A stretch of 64,000 nucleotides of DNA from Roseibium sediminis (lineage in GTDB: Bacteria; Pseudomonadota; Alphaproteobacteria; Rhizobiales; Stappiaceae). A program made the translations under genes and the position numbers. Below are positions 35,213 through 43,705 of this stretch, one piece after another. Every line of letters begins with the position of its first letter. Within the stretch, counting starts at the first letter, position 1. The notes under the pieces were generated by a model. That model did not search any database, was not told where the DNA came from, and saw nothing but the letters and a program-made list of their open reading frames with translations. The stretch lies in assembly GCF_008711325.1 (NCBI RefSeq), contig NZ_VXDB01000009.1, positions 124,001 through 188,000 on the forward strand, written 5' to 3'.

Positions 35213-36862
35213 CTAGTCCACAAACTTCTGCTTCACCTTGCCGCGGAATTTGGCGGTGAGGTCTTCCGGCACTTCGCTTCCGTCATAGAGGAAGGGCAGG
35301 ATGCCGCGGCGGCCTGAGGCGTTGCGCATCTTCGCCAGATCCTCGTCCGACACCGTCACTCGCTGGGACATGCGCCGTCCCCATTCGGCAAGGCAGTCAT
35401 AGAGCCGATCGATCTCGTCCTTGTGGTCGGGACTTGAGCCGAGGTCGCGATATTCCTTCGGGTCTTCTTGCAAGTCGAACAGCATCGGGCGGAAGCCGCC
35501 TTCGGCGTGGATCATCTTGTAGCGACCGTCAAAAATCATGAAGAGCCGCGCATCGCGGATGGAAACGCACAATTCCTGCCGCTGGGAAGTCTGGGAATAG
35601 TTGTATTCGCTGATGGCATAGTCACGCCATTCGGGCGTCTTGCCATGGAGCCAGGGCAGGAGGGAGCGGCCCTCAATGATGTGGTCCGGCACCTTGCCGC
35701 CCGTTGCTTCCACGAAGGTTGCGGCCAGATCGATGGCTTCCATCAGCGCATCGCATGTTTTGCCCCGCGTTGCGTCGGCTTCCTTTCGCGGGTCGTAGAC
35801 AATCATCGGGATCTTCACCGACGGGTCGTGGAACATGTCCTTTTCGCCCAGCCAGTGATCGCCGAGATAGTCGCCATGATCTGAGGTGACCACGATCATG
35901 GTGTTCTTCAGCTCGCCAGTCGCCTCCAGATGATCCAGCAGGCGGCCCAGTTGATCGTCGCATTGCTTGATCAGGCCCATATAGGCCGGGATCACCTTTT
36001 CCCGCACCTCATCGCGCTGGAACGCTGATGCCACCTTGCCCTTCATATAGGCGGCAAAAACGGGATGGGGATTGTCGCGCTCGGATGGGTCGCGCGCGAC
36101 ATCGATCATGTCGGCGGTGGAATACATGTCGTGATAAGGGGCGGGGACGATGTAGGGCCAATGTGGCTTGATATAGCTGACATGGGCGCACCAGGGGCGA
36201 GCGCCCTTGGCCTTTTGCTCGTCCATGAAGCGGATGGTTTCGCTCGTCAGCCACGGGGTTTCGCTGTCCTCCTCGCGAATGTTCGCCGGTTTGTCGGCGT
36301 TCTTGAACATCCACCCGGAGGCGACTTCATCGCCTTCAATCCCGGCATTGGCGTGATCCGACCACGGGTTTTCGGCCTCGTAGCCCCTTGATTTCAGATA
36401 CTCGTTATAGGGCGAGCGTTTTTCATCGTAAAAGCCGTCCGGGCCTTCGCCCCACAGGCCGTCATCGCGAATGATCGCGTCAAAGCCGCATTCGGTCTGC
36501 CGCGCGCCGATCATCGTGTCAGGTGACAGGCCGAGGCGTTCCATACCCTTCTTGTCGACCTTCATGTGGGTCTTGCCGATCAGGAAGCAGTCCATGCCGT
36601 TGTCGCGAAGGTGATCGCCAAGGGTCATTTCACCGACACGCAGGGGAAAGCCGTTCCACATGGCCCCGTGGCTGGACGTGTAGCGCCCGGTGTAAAAGCT
36701 CATGCGCGATGCACCGCAGATCGGCGACTGGCAATAGGCGTTGGTGAAGCGGACGCCCATCTTTGCGACGCGGTCGAAATTGGGGGTCTGCAATGTCGGG
36801 TGACCAGCGCAGCTGAGATAGTCGAAGCGCAGCTGGTCGTACATGATGAAAAGAATGTTCAA
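35213..36862 (-). CDS. Sulfatase / phosphonate monoester hydrolase-like enzyme
   Basis: This is a formylglycine-dependent hydrolase of the alkaline-phosphatase superfamily, 549 residues long. The activation motif CGASR is at residues 49-53, with Cys49 predicted to become formylglycine. Metal-ligand segments are visible (YDQLRFD, VVTSDHGDYLGDHWLGEKDMF). The context of the motif (SPICGASRMSFYTGRY) and the C-terminal part resemble phosphonate/phosphodiester monoester hydrolases as well as choline-sulfatase-like enzymes, so the ester type is open. No signal peptide is seen, so it is probably cytoplasmic. Translation starts at a TTG (36862) five bases after GGAGG. No formylglycine-generating enzyme lies in the window. 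It is the last gene of a three-gene unit. Confidence 0.85.
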   Translation of the reverse strand: MNILFIMYDQLRFDYLSCAGHPTLQTPNFDRVAKMGVRFTNAYCQSPICGASRMSFYTGRYTSSHGAMWNGFPLRVGEMTLGDHLRDNGMDCFLIGKTHMKVDKKGMERLGLSPDTMIGARQTECGFDAIIRDDGLWGEGPDGFYDEKRSPYNEYLKSRGYEAENPWSDHANAGIEGDEVASGWMFKNADKPANIREEDSETPWLTSETIRFMDEQKAKGARPWCAHVSYIKPHWPYIVPAPYHDMYSTADMIDVARDPSERDNPHPVFAAYMKGKVASAFQRDEVREKVIPAYMGLIKQCDDQLGRLLDHLEATGELKNTMIVVTSDHGDYLGDHWLGEKDMFHDPSVKIPMIVYDPRKEADATRGKTCDALMEAIDLAATFVEATGGKVPDHIIEGRSLLPWLHGKTPEWRDYAISEYNYSQTSQRQELCVSIRDARLFMIFDGRYKMIHAEGGFRPMLFDLQEDPKEYRDLGSSPDHKDEIDRLYDCLAEWGRRMSQRVTVSDEDLAKMRNASGRRGILPFLYDGSEVPEDLTAKFRGKVKQKFVD

Positions 36863-36908
36863 ATGATCCTCCCGCGCCGACTTCTGCCGGTCTTGCCCGT
36901 TTGATCAA

Positions 36909-36930
36909 GGCTGTGTGGACGAATTGAGAT
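36909..36930 (+). repeat. Relic of the MITE terminal repeat
   Basis: GGCTGTGTGGACG-A-ATTG-AGAT matches the end of the 271-bp element at 23277-23299 with one substitution and one deletion. I find no partner end nearby, so it is a solo or decayed terminus in the gap between the isomerase and sulfatase genes. Confidence 0.55.
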
Positions 36931-37025
36931 TCGGCTGCGGGAGAATAGCCGGAATTCATTCACCGTGGCGAAAAACACCGGCTTATCCAGAGAGGGCGCG
37001 GCAACAGGGTTACAGCCCTTGTCAG

Positions 37026-37889
37026 CTATCCGAATATCTTCTTGAAGCGATCGATCCCGAGCCGGAAACCATCCTCGAAATTGCCGTTACCAGGGTGGTA
37101 GACACTCTCAAAGGAGATCACCCCGTCATAGCCATCAGCCCTCAGCGCATCTGCCATAGGTTGGAAAAGCGGAGCCAGCTGGCCTTCGCCCATGCGCCGG
37201 ACTTCCAGTGTGGCGCGGGGCGTGTCGACCTGCACATCCTTGATGTGGACATGGCCGAGATAGCCGCTGCGAACCTCGTCATAGCCTTCGGGATAGGCGC
37301 GCTCGTGGCACCAGCAATTGTTGGCCGGGTCCCACAGGACCTTAAGCGTGTCCTTGGCGTCGAGGTCATCGATCAGCTTTCTGGCCGTGTAGTTGGAATT
37401 GACCATCGTGCCGTTTCCGGTCTCAACCACCAGAATGACGCCTTCCTTCCTGGCCAGTTCCACGGCAGGGGCGATCATCGGCGGCATGGTGTCCCAAGCT
37501 CCCTTGGCGACGTTCCATTGTTCGGCGCCATTGTGGCCCCACAGGATCTGCTCCTTTTTCTGGGTCATGATGCGCACCAGCGGCGAGCCGACTATGTGGG
37601 CCATGTCGATGACCCGTTTCAGGGCATCCATGTGTTTTGTGTGAAGCTCATCGCCCGGACGATTGGCCGTTGTCATGCCGGCAAAGATATGGCGGGAGAG
37701 GCAGGACACGGGCTTGCCACGGTCCCGCAGAAGTCTGTCGATCTCGCGGATTTCCTCGGCGGAGTGGTCGCCGACTTCCTTGTCACCAACAAACTGGAGT
37801 TCGGCATAGTCGAGGCCAAACTCATCCATCACATCGACTGCGTGTTTCAGATCGCGGCTGATGCCGTCGCAAATGACACCGAGTTTCAT
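37026..37889 (-). CDS. Xylose isomerase-like TIM-barrel sugar isomerase/epimerase
   Basis: This 287-residue AP_endonuc_2/xylose-isomerase-like TIM-barrel protein probably isomerises or epimerises a small sugar or hydroxy-keto acid. Metal-ligand candidates appear in VVETGNGTMVNSNYTA, VLWDPANNCWCHE, GHVHIKDVQ and GVISFESVYHPG. It starts three bases after the preceding dehydrogenase stop (GGGAAA site) and lies upstream of the sulfatase gene, so the three are likely one transcript. Confidence 0.85.
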   Translation of the reverse strand: MKLGVICDGISRDLKHAVDVMDEFGLDYAELQFVGDKEVGDHSAEEIREIDRLLRDRGKPVSCLSRHIFAGMTTANRPGDELHTKHMDALKRVIDMAHIVGSPLVRIMTQKKEQILWGHNGAEQWNVAKGAWDTMPPMIAPAVELARKEGVILVVETGNGTMVNSNYTARKLIDDLDAKDTLKVLWDPANNCWCHERAYPEGYDEVRSGYLGHVHIKDVQVDTPRATLEVRRMGEGQLAPLFQPMADALRADGYDGVISFESVYHPGNGNFEDGFRLGIDRFKKIFG

Positions 37890-37892
37890 GGC

Positions 37893-38807
37893 TCATTTCC
37901 CCCCGGTCTTGCGGGCACCGTCCCGGTGTAGTTCCGCACCGACGATGTCCTCGATGACACGGGTGCAGACCCAGTTGTCGCCATTTGGATATTTCGTGCG
38001 CCCAGCGTGGAAAATCTGCATGGCAGAACCTGCGGTATGCAAGGGGACGCCCAGCTCCTCTCCAAGGTTCATGGAGATCGTGAGGTCCTTGTGCATCGTG
38101 TTGATGTGGCTGCCGGTGCCTTCAAACTGGCGGTCGATGATCTTCTGCAAGGCGTTGTTGACCACACCGCAGCCGGCAGAGGAGGTGGAGAAGACCTTCA
38201 GCAGCACATCGCCCGAAACTCCGGCCTTGGCGGCGAGGGCCGCCGCCTCGAAAGTGGCGGAGAACTGCGCGCCGATGAGGGACTGGAGGCAGGCCTTCAC
38301 GGTCTGTCCGTCTCCCGGCTTGTCTCCAACCCGGTGAATGTTTGCGGACACGGCTTCCATTACCGGGGCAAACCGGTCCAGAACCGCATCCGGCGCAGCG
38401 GCCATCATGGTCAGTGTGCCGCCCTGAGCGCCCGGAAAGCCGCCAGACACCGGACTGTCGATGAGATGGATGCCCGAGCCATCCATCGCAGCGCCGATCT
38501 CACGGGCTTCGCGGGGTTTGATTGTGGCTGTGAGAATGACGGCGCTGCCGGGTTTGAGCGAAGAGGTCAAACCGCCTTCACCAAGGATCACGGCCTTGGC
38601 CTGATCCCCATTCATGACCATGACATAGACCGCATCGGAATTGGCTCCGACATCGGCCACCGATGTCGCGGGCCGTCCGCCCATGTCCTCAAAGGCGCTC
38701 ATACGTTGCGGGGACAGGTCGAGCCCCGTTGTTTCAAATCCGTTCGCTATCAGATTTTTAGCGAGGCCACTGCCCATATCGCCGAGGCCGATCACTCCAG
38801 CTTTCAT
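37893..38807 (-). CDS. Beta-hydroxyacid dehydrogenase (3-hydroxyisobutyrate/threonate dehydrogenase family)
   Basis: This is an NAD(P)-dependent oxidoreductase of 304 residues with Rossmann motif GVIGLGDMGSGLAKNL, the substrate motif DSPVSGGFPGAQGG and the catalytic Lys in GQTVKACLQSLIG. Related enzymes oxidise tartronate semialdehyde-type acids or L-threonate. I chose the ATG at 38807, preceded by GGGAGGAA, over a TTG at 38825. It opens the minus-strand unit. An operator-like palindrome (38932-38948) lies about 125 bases upstream. Confidence 0.88.
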   Translation of the reverse strand: MKAGVIGLGDMGSGLAKNLIANGFETTGLDLSPQRMSAFEDMGGRPATSVADVGANSDAVYVMVMNGDQAKAVILGEGGLTSSLKPGSAVILTATIKPREAREIGAAMDGSGIHLIDSPVSGGFPGAQGGTLTMMAAAPDAVLDRFAPVMEAVSANIHRVGDKPGDGQTVKACLQSLIGAQFSATFEAAALAAKAGVSGDVLLKVFSTSSAGCGVVNNALQKIIDRQFEGTGSHINTMHKDLTISMNLGEELGVPLHTAGSAMQIFHAGRTKYPNGDNWVCTRVIEDIVGAELHRDGARKTGGK

Positions 38808-38931
38808 CTTTGCTGTTCCTCCCAAGGTGAGCGGATCGGTGGTCAGTCACTCGATTCTTTGAGGCAGGATGCCGGACTGCCCGATGCGCCTTCCGTCTTG
38901 AACGCTATAACGGGAATTAGGGTGACGCAAG

Positions 38932-38948
38932 GAAACATATGATGTTTC
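38932..38948. promoter_or_regulatory. Operator 1, GAAACAT-ATG-ATGTTTC
   Basis: This is a perfect 7-bp inverted repeat with a 3-base spacer, upstream of the minus-strand dehydrogenase-isomerase-sulfatase unit. Two further copies lie at 39180-39196 and 39210-39226 before the gntR gene, so one regulator probably controls both divergent units. Confidence 0.7.
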
Positions 38949-39057
38949 AATTGGAAGTACTGGACATTTTGGCTTCAGGCCCTGATTGTGAGATTTGTCA
39001 GGGGCTTCAATCGATTTAAACTGCTTGACATGCCGTAGCGTCGCTGGTTCAAATCTG

Positions 39058-39074
39058 TTTTGGTCGGACCAAAA
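39058..39074. promoter_or_regulatory. FadR/GntR-type palindrome TTTTGGTC-G-GACCAAAA
   Basis: This is a perfect 8-bp inverted repeat with one central base in the middle of the divergent intergenic region. The core TGGTC-N-GACCA fits the general operator form TNGTNNNACNA of the FadR subgroup of GntR regulators, the same subgroup as the product of the adjacent gene. Confidence 0.5.
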
Positions 39075-39179
39075 TAGTCCGTTTGGTTGCGTATCAGGGA
39101 TCGATCTCAGATCCGCGAATGGCGTCGCGCATTGGGGGGGCCGAATTCAATATGACCGGTGTGTTCGGGTCAGGTCGTC

Positions 39180-39226
39180 GAAACATATGATGTTCCGGAT
39201 TGACCAAGGGTAACATAAGATGTTTC
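39180..39226. promoter_or_regulatory. Operators 2 and 3 upstream of gntR
   Basis: GAAACAT-ATG-ATGTTCC (39180-39196) and GTAACAT-AAG-ATGTTTC (39210-39226) each differ from the perfect site at 38932 by one base in an arm. They are spaced 30 bases centre to centre, about three helical turns, and end 15 bases before the likely gntR start, which suggests autorepression. Confidence 0.65.
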
Positions 39227-39241
39227 ACTCAGTGGATGGAT

Positions 39242-40021
39242 ATGAGCTACTACGATCTTAAACTTGCTCAGTTTGCTGCTCCCAGCCTCGCGTTGGAGAT
39301 CGCATCCGATCTCGGCAAGCAGATCGTTGCCCATCACTACAAGCCTGGAGATCTTGTCGAGGACGAAGGGTCCTTGGCGGGAAAGTATCAGGTCAGCCGA
39401 TCCGTTATCCGCGATGCAGTGAAGATACTGGTTGGAAAGGGGCTCCTTGAGGTCCGCCGGGGGATCGGAACAAGGGTCCGTCCGACGAGCCAGTGGGGAC
39501 TTCTTGATCATGATGTCATGGCCTGGAGCCAGACCGCAGCCGATACCGACAAGCGTCTCTTCAAGCTTCTGGAACTGAGGCAGGCGATCGAGCCGAAGGC
39601 CGCCGCACTTGCTGCACGTCATGCCAATGAGGAATCCGTCTCGGAAATCCGTCACTGGCTGGAAGAGATGGAGGCAAACGCGGGAAGCGGTGAGGGGTTT
39701 GTCAAGGCGGACGCCCAGTTTCACCGCTCGATCCTGCGCGCGACCGAGAACGAGTTCTTCGTGGCGCTTGAAGGGATCATCCTGTCGACTTTGATCAGCA
39801 GTATGCGGCTGACCAACTATCCGCCGGGGCACCGTTTCAAGGATGTGCCGACGCACCGTGCCATTTACGAACATATCAAACAGGGCGATGCGGAAGCGGC
39901 CGAAAAGGCCATGATTGCATCGCTGGAGGATGCCGAGGCAAACCTTATGCGTTGTCTGGCTGAACGCAGTTGCGACACACCGTCTACGGGGCAGGAAGGA
40001 AAATCGACCTTGGCCCGGTAA
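39242..40021 (+). CDS. GntR family regulator, FadR/FCD subgroup
   Basis: This 259-residue regulator has an N-terminal winged helix (DLVEDEGSLAGKYQVSRSVIRDAVKILVGKGLLEVRRGIGT) and a C-terminal FCD ligand domain (LLELRQAIEPKAAALAARH, ADAQFHRSILRATENEFF, HRAIYEHIKQGDAEAAEKAM) of the type that binds small acids through metal-coordinating His/Asp residues. The start could be the ATG at 39236 or 39242. Three operator copies upstream point to control of itself, of the downstream TRAP operon and of the divergent unit. Confidence 0.88.
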   Translation: MSYYDLKLAQFAAPSLALEIASDLGKQIVAHHYKPGDLVEDEGSLAGKYQVSRSVIRDAVKILVGKGLLEVRRGIGTRVRPTSQWGLLDHDVMAWSQTAADTDKRLFKLLELRQAIEPKAAALAARHANEESVSEIRHWLEEMEANAGSGEGFVKADAQFHRSILRATENEFFVALEGIILSTLISSMRLTNYPPGHRFKDVPTHRAIYEHIKQGDAEAAEKAMIASLEDAEANLMRCLAERSCDTPSTGQEGKSTLAR

Positions 40022-40108
40022 CTGCACATGAGTGATCTGGTCGGCAAACAGGCTGGGAGGCCTGGATGACGACAGACTGGAATTGAAGCAACCTAGGGAG
40101 GAAGAAGG

Positions 40109-41128
40109 ATGCTGAATAATATTTCCAAGGGCCTGTTGGCTGGAGCTGCAATGGTCGCGCTTTCGGGTGTTGCCGATGCTGCGTCAACCAATCTCCGGAT
40201 CCAGACGCACTATGCACCGGAAACTGTTTCGGGAAAGCTGGCGGCGCGGTATGTCGATAATGTTCAGACCATGTCGAATGGCGAAATCTCAATCGAGATG
40301 TTCTACTCTTCGTCCGTCGTGAAGTCCGTTGAAACCTTTGATGCTGCGGCAACAGGTATCCTTGATTGCGATATGACCGGTGGTGGTTACCAGACCGGCA
40401 AAAACCCGGCTTTCCAGTTTGTCGGCGACATCATGGGTGGGTATTCCACGCCGTATCAGCAGTTGAGCTGGCTCTACTACGGTGGCGGTCTAGATGCGGC
40501 CCAGAAGCTTTACAACAAGTATGACATGCAGCTCGTTGGCTGGTGGGTTTACGGTCAGGAAAGCCTTGCGTCCACCAAGCCGATTGCAGGTCCTGCCGAC
40601 CTGAAGGACTGGAAATTCCGTTCGCCTCCGGGCATGGAAACCAAGATCTTCGAAAAGCTGGGTGCCAAGCCGATCGTGATGGATTTTACCGAAATCTTCA
40701 CCGCGCTTGAAACCGGCATCATTGATGGTGCCGATGCGTCGGGTATCGCCAACAACGTTGGTCTGGGCCTGTATGATATCGGCAAGCACACCAACTTCCC
40801 GGGCTTCCACTCCATGCCTTCCGACCACCTTGCCTGCAACAAGGCAGTGTGGGACGCAATGCCGGAAGCTCATCGCCGCATCATGTCTGTTGCCATGGAG
40901 TCCCTAGCGCTTCAGACCGCTCTGACCTTTGAAAAGGCGAATGCGGAAGCCGTTGCCAAGCTCCGGGCTGATGGTGTGAACATCTACGAATGGTCTCCTG
41001 CAGATCTGCAGGCCTTCCGTGATGCGGCTCAGGCCACATGGCCGGAGTTTGCGACAACGCCGGAAGCCGAAGCCCTTGTTGCAAGCCATCTGGAATACCT
41101 CGGGCAGCTTGGCCTTGTGTCCAAGTAA
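40109..41128 (+). CDS. TRAP transporter substrate-binding protein (DctP family)
   Basis: This is a periplasmic binding protein of a TRAP transporter, typically for organic or sugar acids. The 339-residue product has a signal peptide (GLLAGAAMVALSGVADAAS) and a DctP fold. The segment LKDWKFRSPPGMETKIF contains the conserved Arg expected to bind a carboxylate, and TALETGIIDGADASGIANNV is also typical. GGGAGGAAGAAGG lies before the start. A hairpin follows the gene before the membrane components. Confidence 0.92.
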   Translation: MLNNISKGLLAGAAMVALSGVADAASTNLRIQTHYAPETVSGKLAARYVDNVQTMSNGEISIEMFYSSSVVKSVETFDAAATGILDCDMTGGGYQTGKNPAFQFVGDIMGGYSTPYQQLSWLYYGGGLDAAQKLYNKYDMQLVGWWVYGQESLASTKPIAGPADLKDWKFRSPPGMETKIFEKLGAKPIVMDFTEIFTALETGIIDGADASGIANNVGLGLYDIGKHTNFPGFHSMPSDHLACNKAVWDAMPEAHRRIMSVAMESLALQTALTFEKANAEAVAKLRADGVNIYEWSPADLQAFRDAAQATWPEFATTPEAEALVASHLEYLGQLGLVSK

Positions 41129-41160
41129 GCTGCGTCCTTGGTGATGTCGTAAGACAGTTG

Positions 41161-41180
41161 GGCCCCGTTTTGGCGGGGCC
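41161..41180 (+). terminator. Intra-operon hairpin between TRAP binding protein and permease
   Basis: GGCCCCG (41161-41167) pairs with CGGGGCC (41174-41180) around a TTTTGG loop and no T-run follows. Such hairpins between binding-protein and permease genes often stabilise the upstream message or attenuate transcription, giving excess binding protein. Confidence 0.55.
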
Positions 41181-41207
41181 TGACACACTCAACGCTTTTC
41201 AGGGAAA

Positions 41208-42068
41208 ATGGGTATGGAACACCGGACACACAGCGTCCTGGAGTGGCTGGTTCCGCTCGCCTTCATTATCAGTGCAGGGTGGGTGATCTGGAATGGCCCG
41301 GGCTACATCATGGCATTCGGCTGGGGAGACCAGTTTGATGCGCTTGCAGCCCGTTATCCGGCTGCAAATGCGCTCGACTGGATTGCTCTGGTCGCCTTGC
41401 CCATTTTTCTGGTTCTGGGCACCATGACAGTGCGACGTGCTTCCATGGAGTTTATGGACTGGGGCGTCTTTGATCGCCTGTCCGTGTTTATTGGCCGCGT
41501 CACGATGTTGCTGATCGTGCTGCTGGTGACGGTCATGGTCTATGAGGTGGTTCTTCGCTATGCCTTTGAAAGACCAACGCTTTGGGCGAACGAGATGTCG
41601 CTCTGGATGGCCGGTTTCATTTTTGTGCTGGCGGGCCTTTATGCCATGCAGCAGCGCAGCCATATCCGGATCTTCCTGCTTTATGACCTGATGCCGCGCT
41701 GGCTGCAGCGGACCTGTGATACAATTTCTACCATTTTGATCATGGTGTTTGCCTTTGCGCTCGTATGGGGCGGCTTTGGCGAGGCGCAGGCGAAGTTTCT
41801 GCGTTGGGAAACCTTTGGAACAGCGTTTGATCCGCCCATTCCGGCTACGGAAAAACCGCTCATTCTGATCGTGGTCATGTTGGTTGCTGTGCAAGCCGTC
41901 GCGAACCTCATCCGGGACTGGGATGCAGAACCCGAAATTCACACTGCTGCAGACGATATTGATGCCGATGAACTTGCACGGCTGAGGGCTGCGGTCGGCA
42001 GCGACGGGATCGACGATCAGGACGTGACCCGTAGTTCAATTCAATCAACCGGTTCGAGGCAAGCCTGA
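41208..42068 (+). CDS. TRAP transporter small permease (DctQ family), extended
   Basis: This is the small membrane subunit of the TRAP transporter. At 286 residues it is much longer than the usual 160-200. I count about six hydrophobic segments: two extra ones at the N-terminus (VLEWLVPLAFIISAGWVIW and ALDWIALVALPIFLVLGTM), then the four-helix DctQ core with the EVVLRYAF and ANEMSLWMAGFIFVLAG motifs. It ends in a hydrophilic tail of about 45 residues. The stop overlaps the DctM start (TGATG). Confidence 0.88.
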   Translation: MGMEHRTHSVLEWLVPLAFIISAGWVIWNGPGYIMAFGWGDQFDALAARYPAANALDWIALVALPIFLVLGTMTVRRASMEFMDWGVFDRLSVFIGRVTMLLIVLLVTVMVYEVVLRYAFERPTLWANEMSLWMAGFIFVLAGLYAMQQRSHIRIFLLYDLMPRWLQRTCDTISTILIMVFAFALVWGGFGEAQAKFLRWETFGTAFDPPIPATEKPLILIVVMLVAVQAVANLIRDWDAEPEIHTAADDIDADELARLRAAVGSDGIDDQDVTRSSIQSTGSRQA

Positions 42069-43693
42069 TGGATATTGGTACGATTTCCCTGGTCCTGCTG
42101 TTGGGGCTGATGTTCCTCTTGGCCATCGGCATGCCGCTCGGCATGGCATCTGCAATTCTGGCCGTCCTCGTGCTGGTCATGAAGTTCGAACCGTCCCTGC
42201 TGACAGACCCGCTGAGCTTTGGGGAGGGGCTCCTGACCCGACGCTTCGGAACAGGGCCACTGAACATTCTTGCCCAGAAGATATACGGGCTTTTGACGGA
42301 CTATGTCCTGATATCCATTCCACTCTTCATATTCATGGCCTCCTTGCTGGAACGCTCCGGCATCGCCAAGGACATGTACTCGTCGCTGAATATCTGGCTC
42401 TCCAGCGTTCGTGGCGGCATCGCTATTGTGACGTCCGTCATGGCCGTCATCATGGCTGCAATGTCCGGCATTATCGGCGGTGAAGTTGTTCTGCTTGGCC
42501 TGATCGCGCTGCCGCAAATGCTGCGTCTTGGCTACAACCAGAACCTCGCCATCGGAACGATCTGCGCCTCCGGTTCGCTCGGAACCATGATCCCGCCATC
42601 GATCGTGCTGATCATCTATGGCCTGATCACGGAAACCTCGATCAAGGCCCTCTTCACGGGCGCGTTCATTCCCGGTTTCATGTTGGCCAGCTTCATCATC
42701 ATCTACATCATCGTGCGCACGCAGATGAACCCGGAGTTGGCTCCCTTGCCCGAGAAGAAGGAGGGCGATCCGGAAGGGGCGGAAAAATGGGCCCTGTTCG
42801 GGGCGTTCCTCTCGGTTCTTTGGGCCGGGTTTGCCGGTGCGCTGTTCCTCAGGGCTCTGTTCTTCACTGTGACCGGCCAAAATGCTGTCGTTGAAGGTGT
42901 GGACCCGATTACTCTGGGAACGGTCGAATATCTTCCCTGGCTGGGGGGGCAAGTCGTCATTGCCCTTGCTCTCATCTTCTTTGCCTTTGGCCGTGATCGC
43001 ACGAAAATAGCCTGGGGCATGGGCAAGGGGCTGGTGGCGCCGATCATCGTTATCGGGGTAGTGCTCGGCTCGATTTATGGCGGCATTTCCGGCATCACGG
43101 AAGCGGCCGGCATGGGTGTTGTCGCGGTCTTTGTTCTCTCCGTCATTCGCGGTGAAGCCAGCTTCGATCTGGTGTGGGACAGCCTGATGCGGACGCTCAA
43201 ATCCACCGGCACAATCATCTGGGTCACCATTGGTGCGGCAACGCTTGCCGGGGCCTACACGATTGCAGGGGGACCTCAGTATGTTGCGGACCTCATTGTT
43301 GGCTCAAACATGCCGACAATGGTGGTTCTGTTGACCATGATGCTGATCCTGCTCTTCATGGGCGCGTTCATGGACTGGGTCGGGATTGTTCTGCTGATCA
43401 TTCCGGTGTTCCTGCCAATTGTTCAGCGTCTTCCCATCGAAGAGATCGGCCTGATCGGCACGCTTGATCCGAAATATCTTTCGGTGTGGTTCGGCGTTCT
43501 CTTCTGCATGAACATGCAGGTCAGCTTCCTGTCGCCACCCTTTGGTCCGGCTGCGTTCTACCTGAAGTCCGTGGCGCCTGCGCATATTTCGCTCACGGAT
43601 ATCTTCAAGGGGTTCCTGCCGTTCATCTGCATTCAGCTGTTGGCTTTGACGGTTCTGCTGATCTGGCCAAACATCATCACCATTCTGCTCTGA
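42068..43693 (+). CDS. TRAP transporter large permease (DctM family)
   Basis: This 541-residue integral membrane protein drives Na+- or H+-coupled uptake by the TRAP system. It shows many transmembrane segments and DctM signatures (LLERSGIAKDMYSSL, GSLGTMIPPSIVLIIYGLITE, GITEAAGMGVVAVFVLSV, MGAFMDWVGIVLLIIPVFLPI). A hydrophilic loop with PEKKEGDPEGAEKW is near the middle. It overlaps the small-permease gene and is followed after 12 bases by the dioxygenase gene. Confidence 0.94.
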   Translation: MDIGTISLVLLLGLMFLLAIGMPLGMASAILAVLVLVMKFEPSLLTDPLSFGEGLLTRRFGTGPLNILAQKIYGLLTDYVLISIPLFIFMASLLERSGIAKDMYSSLNIWLSSVRGGIAIVTSVMAVIMAAMSGIIGGEVVLLGLIALPQMLRLGYNQNLAIGTICASGSLGTMIPPSIVLIIYGLITETSIKALFTGAFIPGFMLASFIIIYIIVRTQMNPELAPLPEKKEGDPEGAEKWALFGAFLSVLWAGFAGALFLRALFFTVTGQNAVVEGVDPITLGTVEYLPWLGGQVVIALALIFFAFGRDRTKIAWGMGKGLVAPIIVIGVVLGSIYGGISGITEAAGMGVVAVFVLSVIRGEASFDLVWDSLMRTLKSTGTIIWVTIGAATLAGAYTIAGGPQYVADLIVGSNMPTMVVLLTMMLILLFMGAFMDWVGIVLLIIPVFLPIVQRLPIEEIGLIGTLDPKYLSVWFGVLFCMNMQVSFLSPPFGPAAFYLKSVAPAHISLTDIFKGFLPFICIQLLALTVLLIWPNIITILL

Positions 43694-43705
43694 GGAGGGC
43701 AGGCC

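Noticed and set aside
38995-39213. Possible small gene in the divergent regulatory region
   Set aside because: It overlaps the operator palindromes, lacks a ribosome-binding site and has no recognisable similarity.
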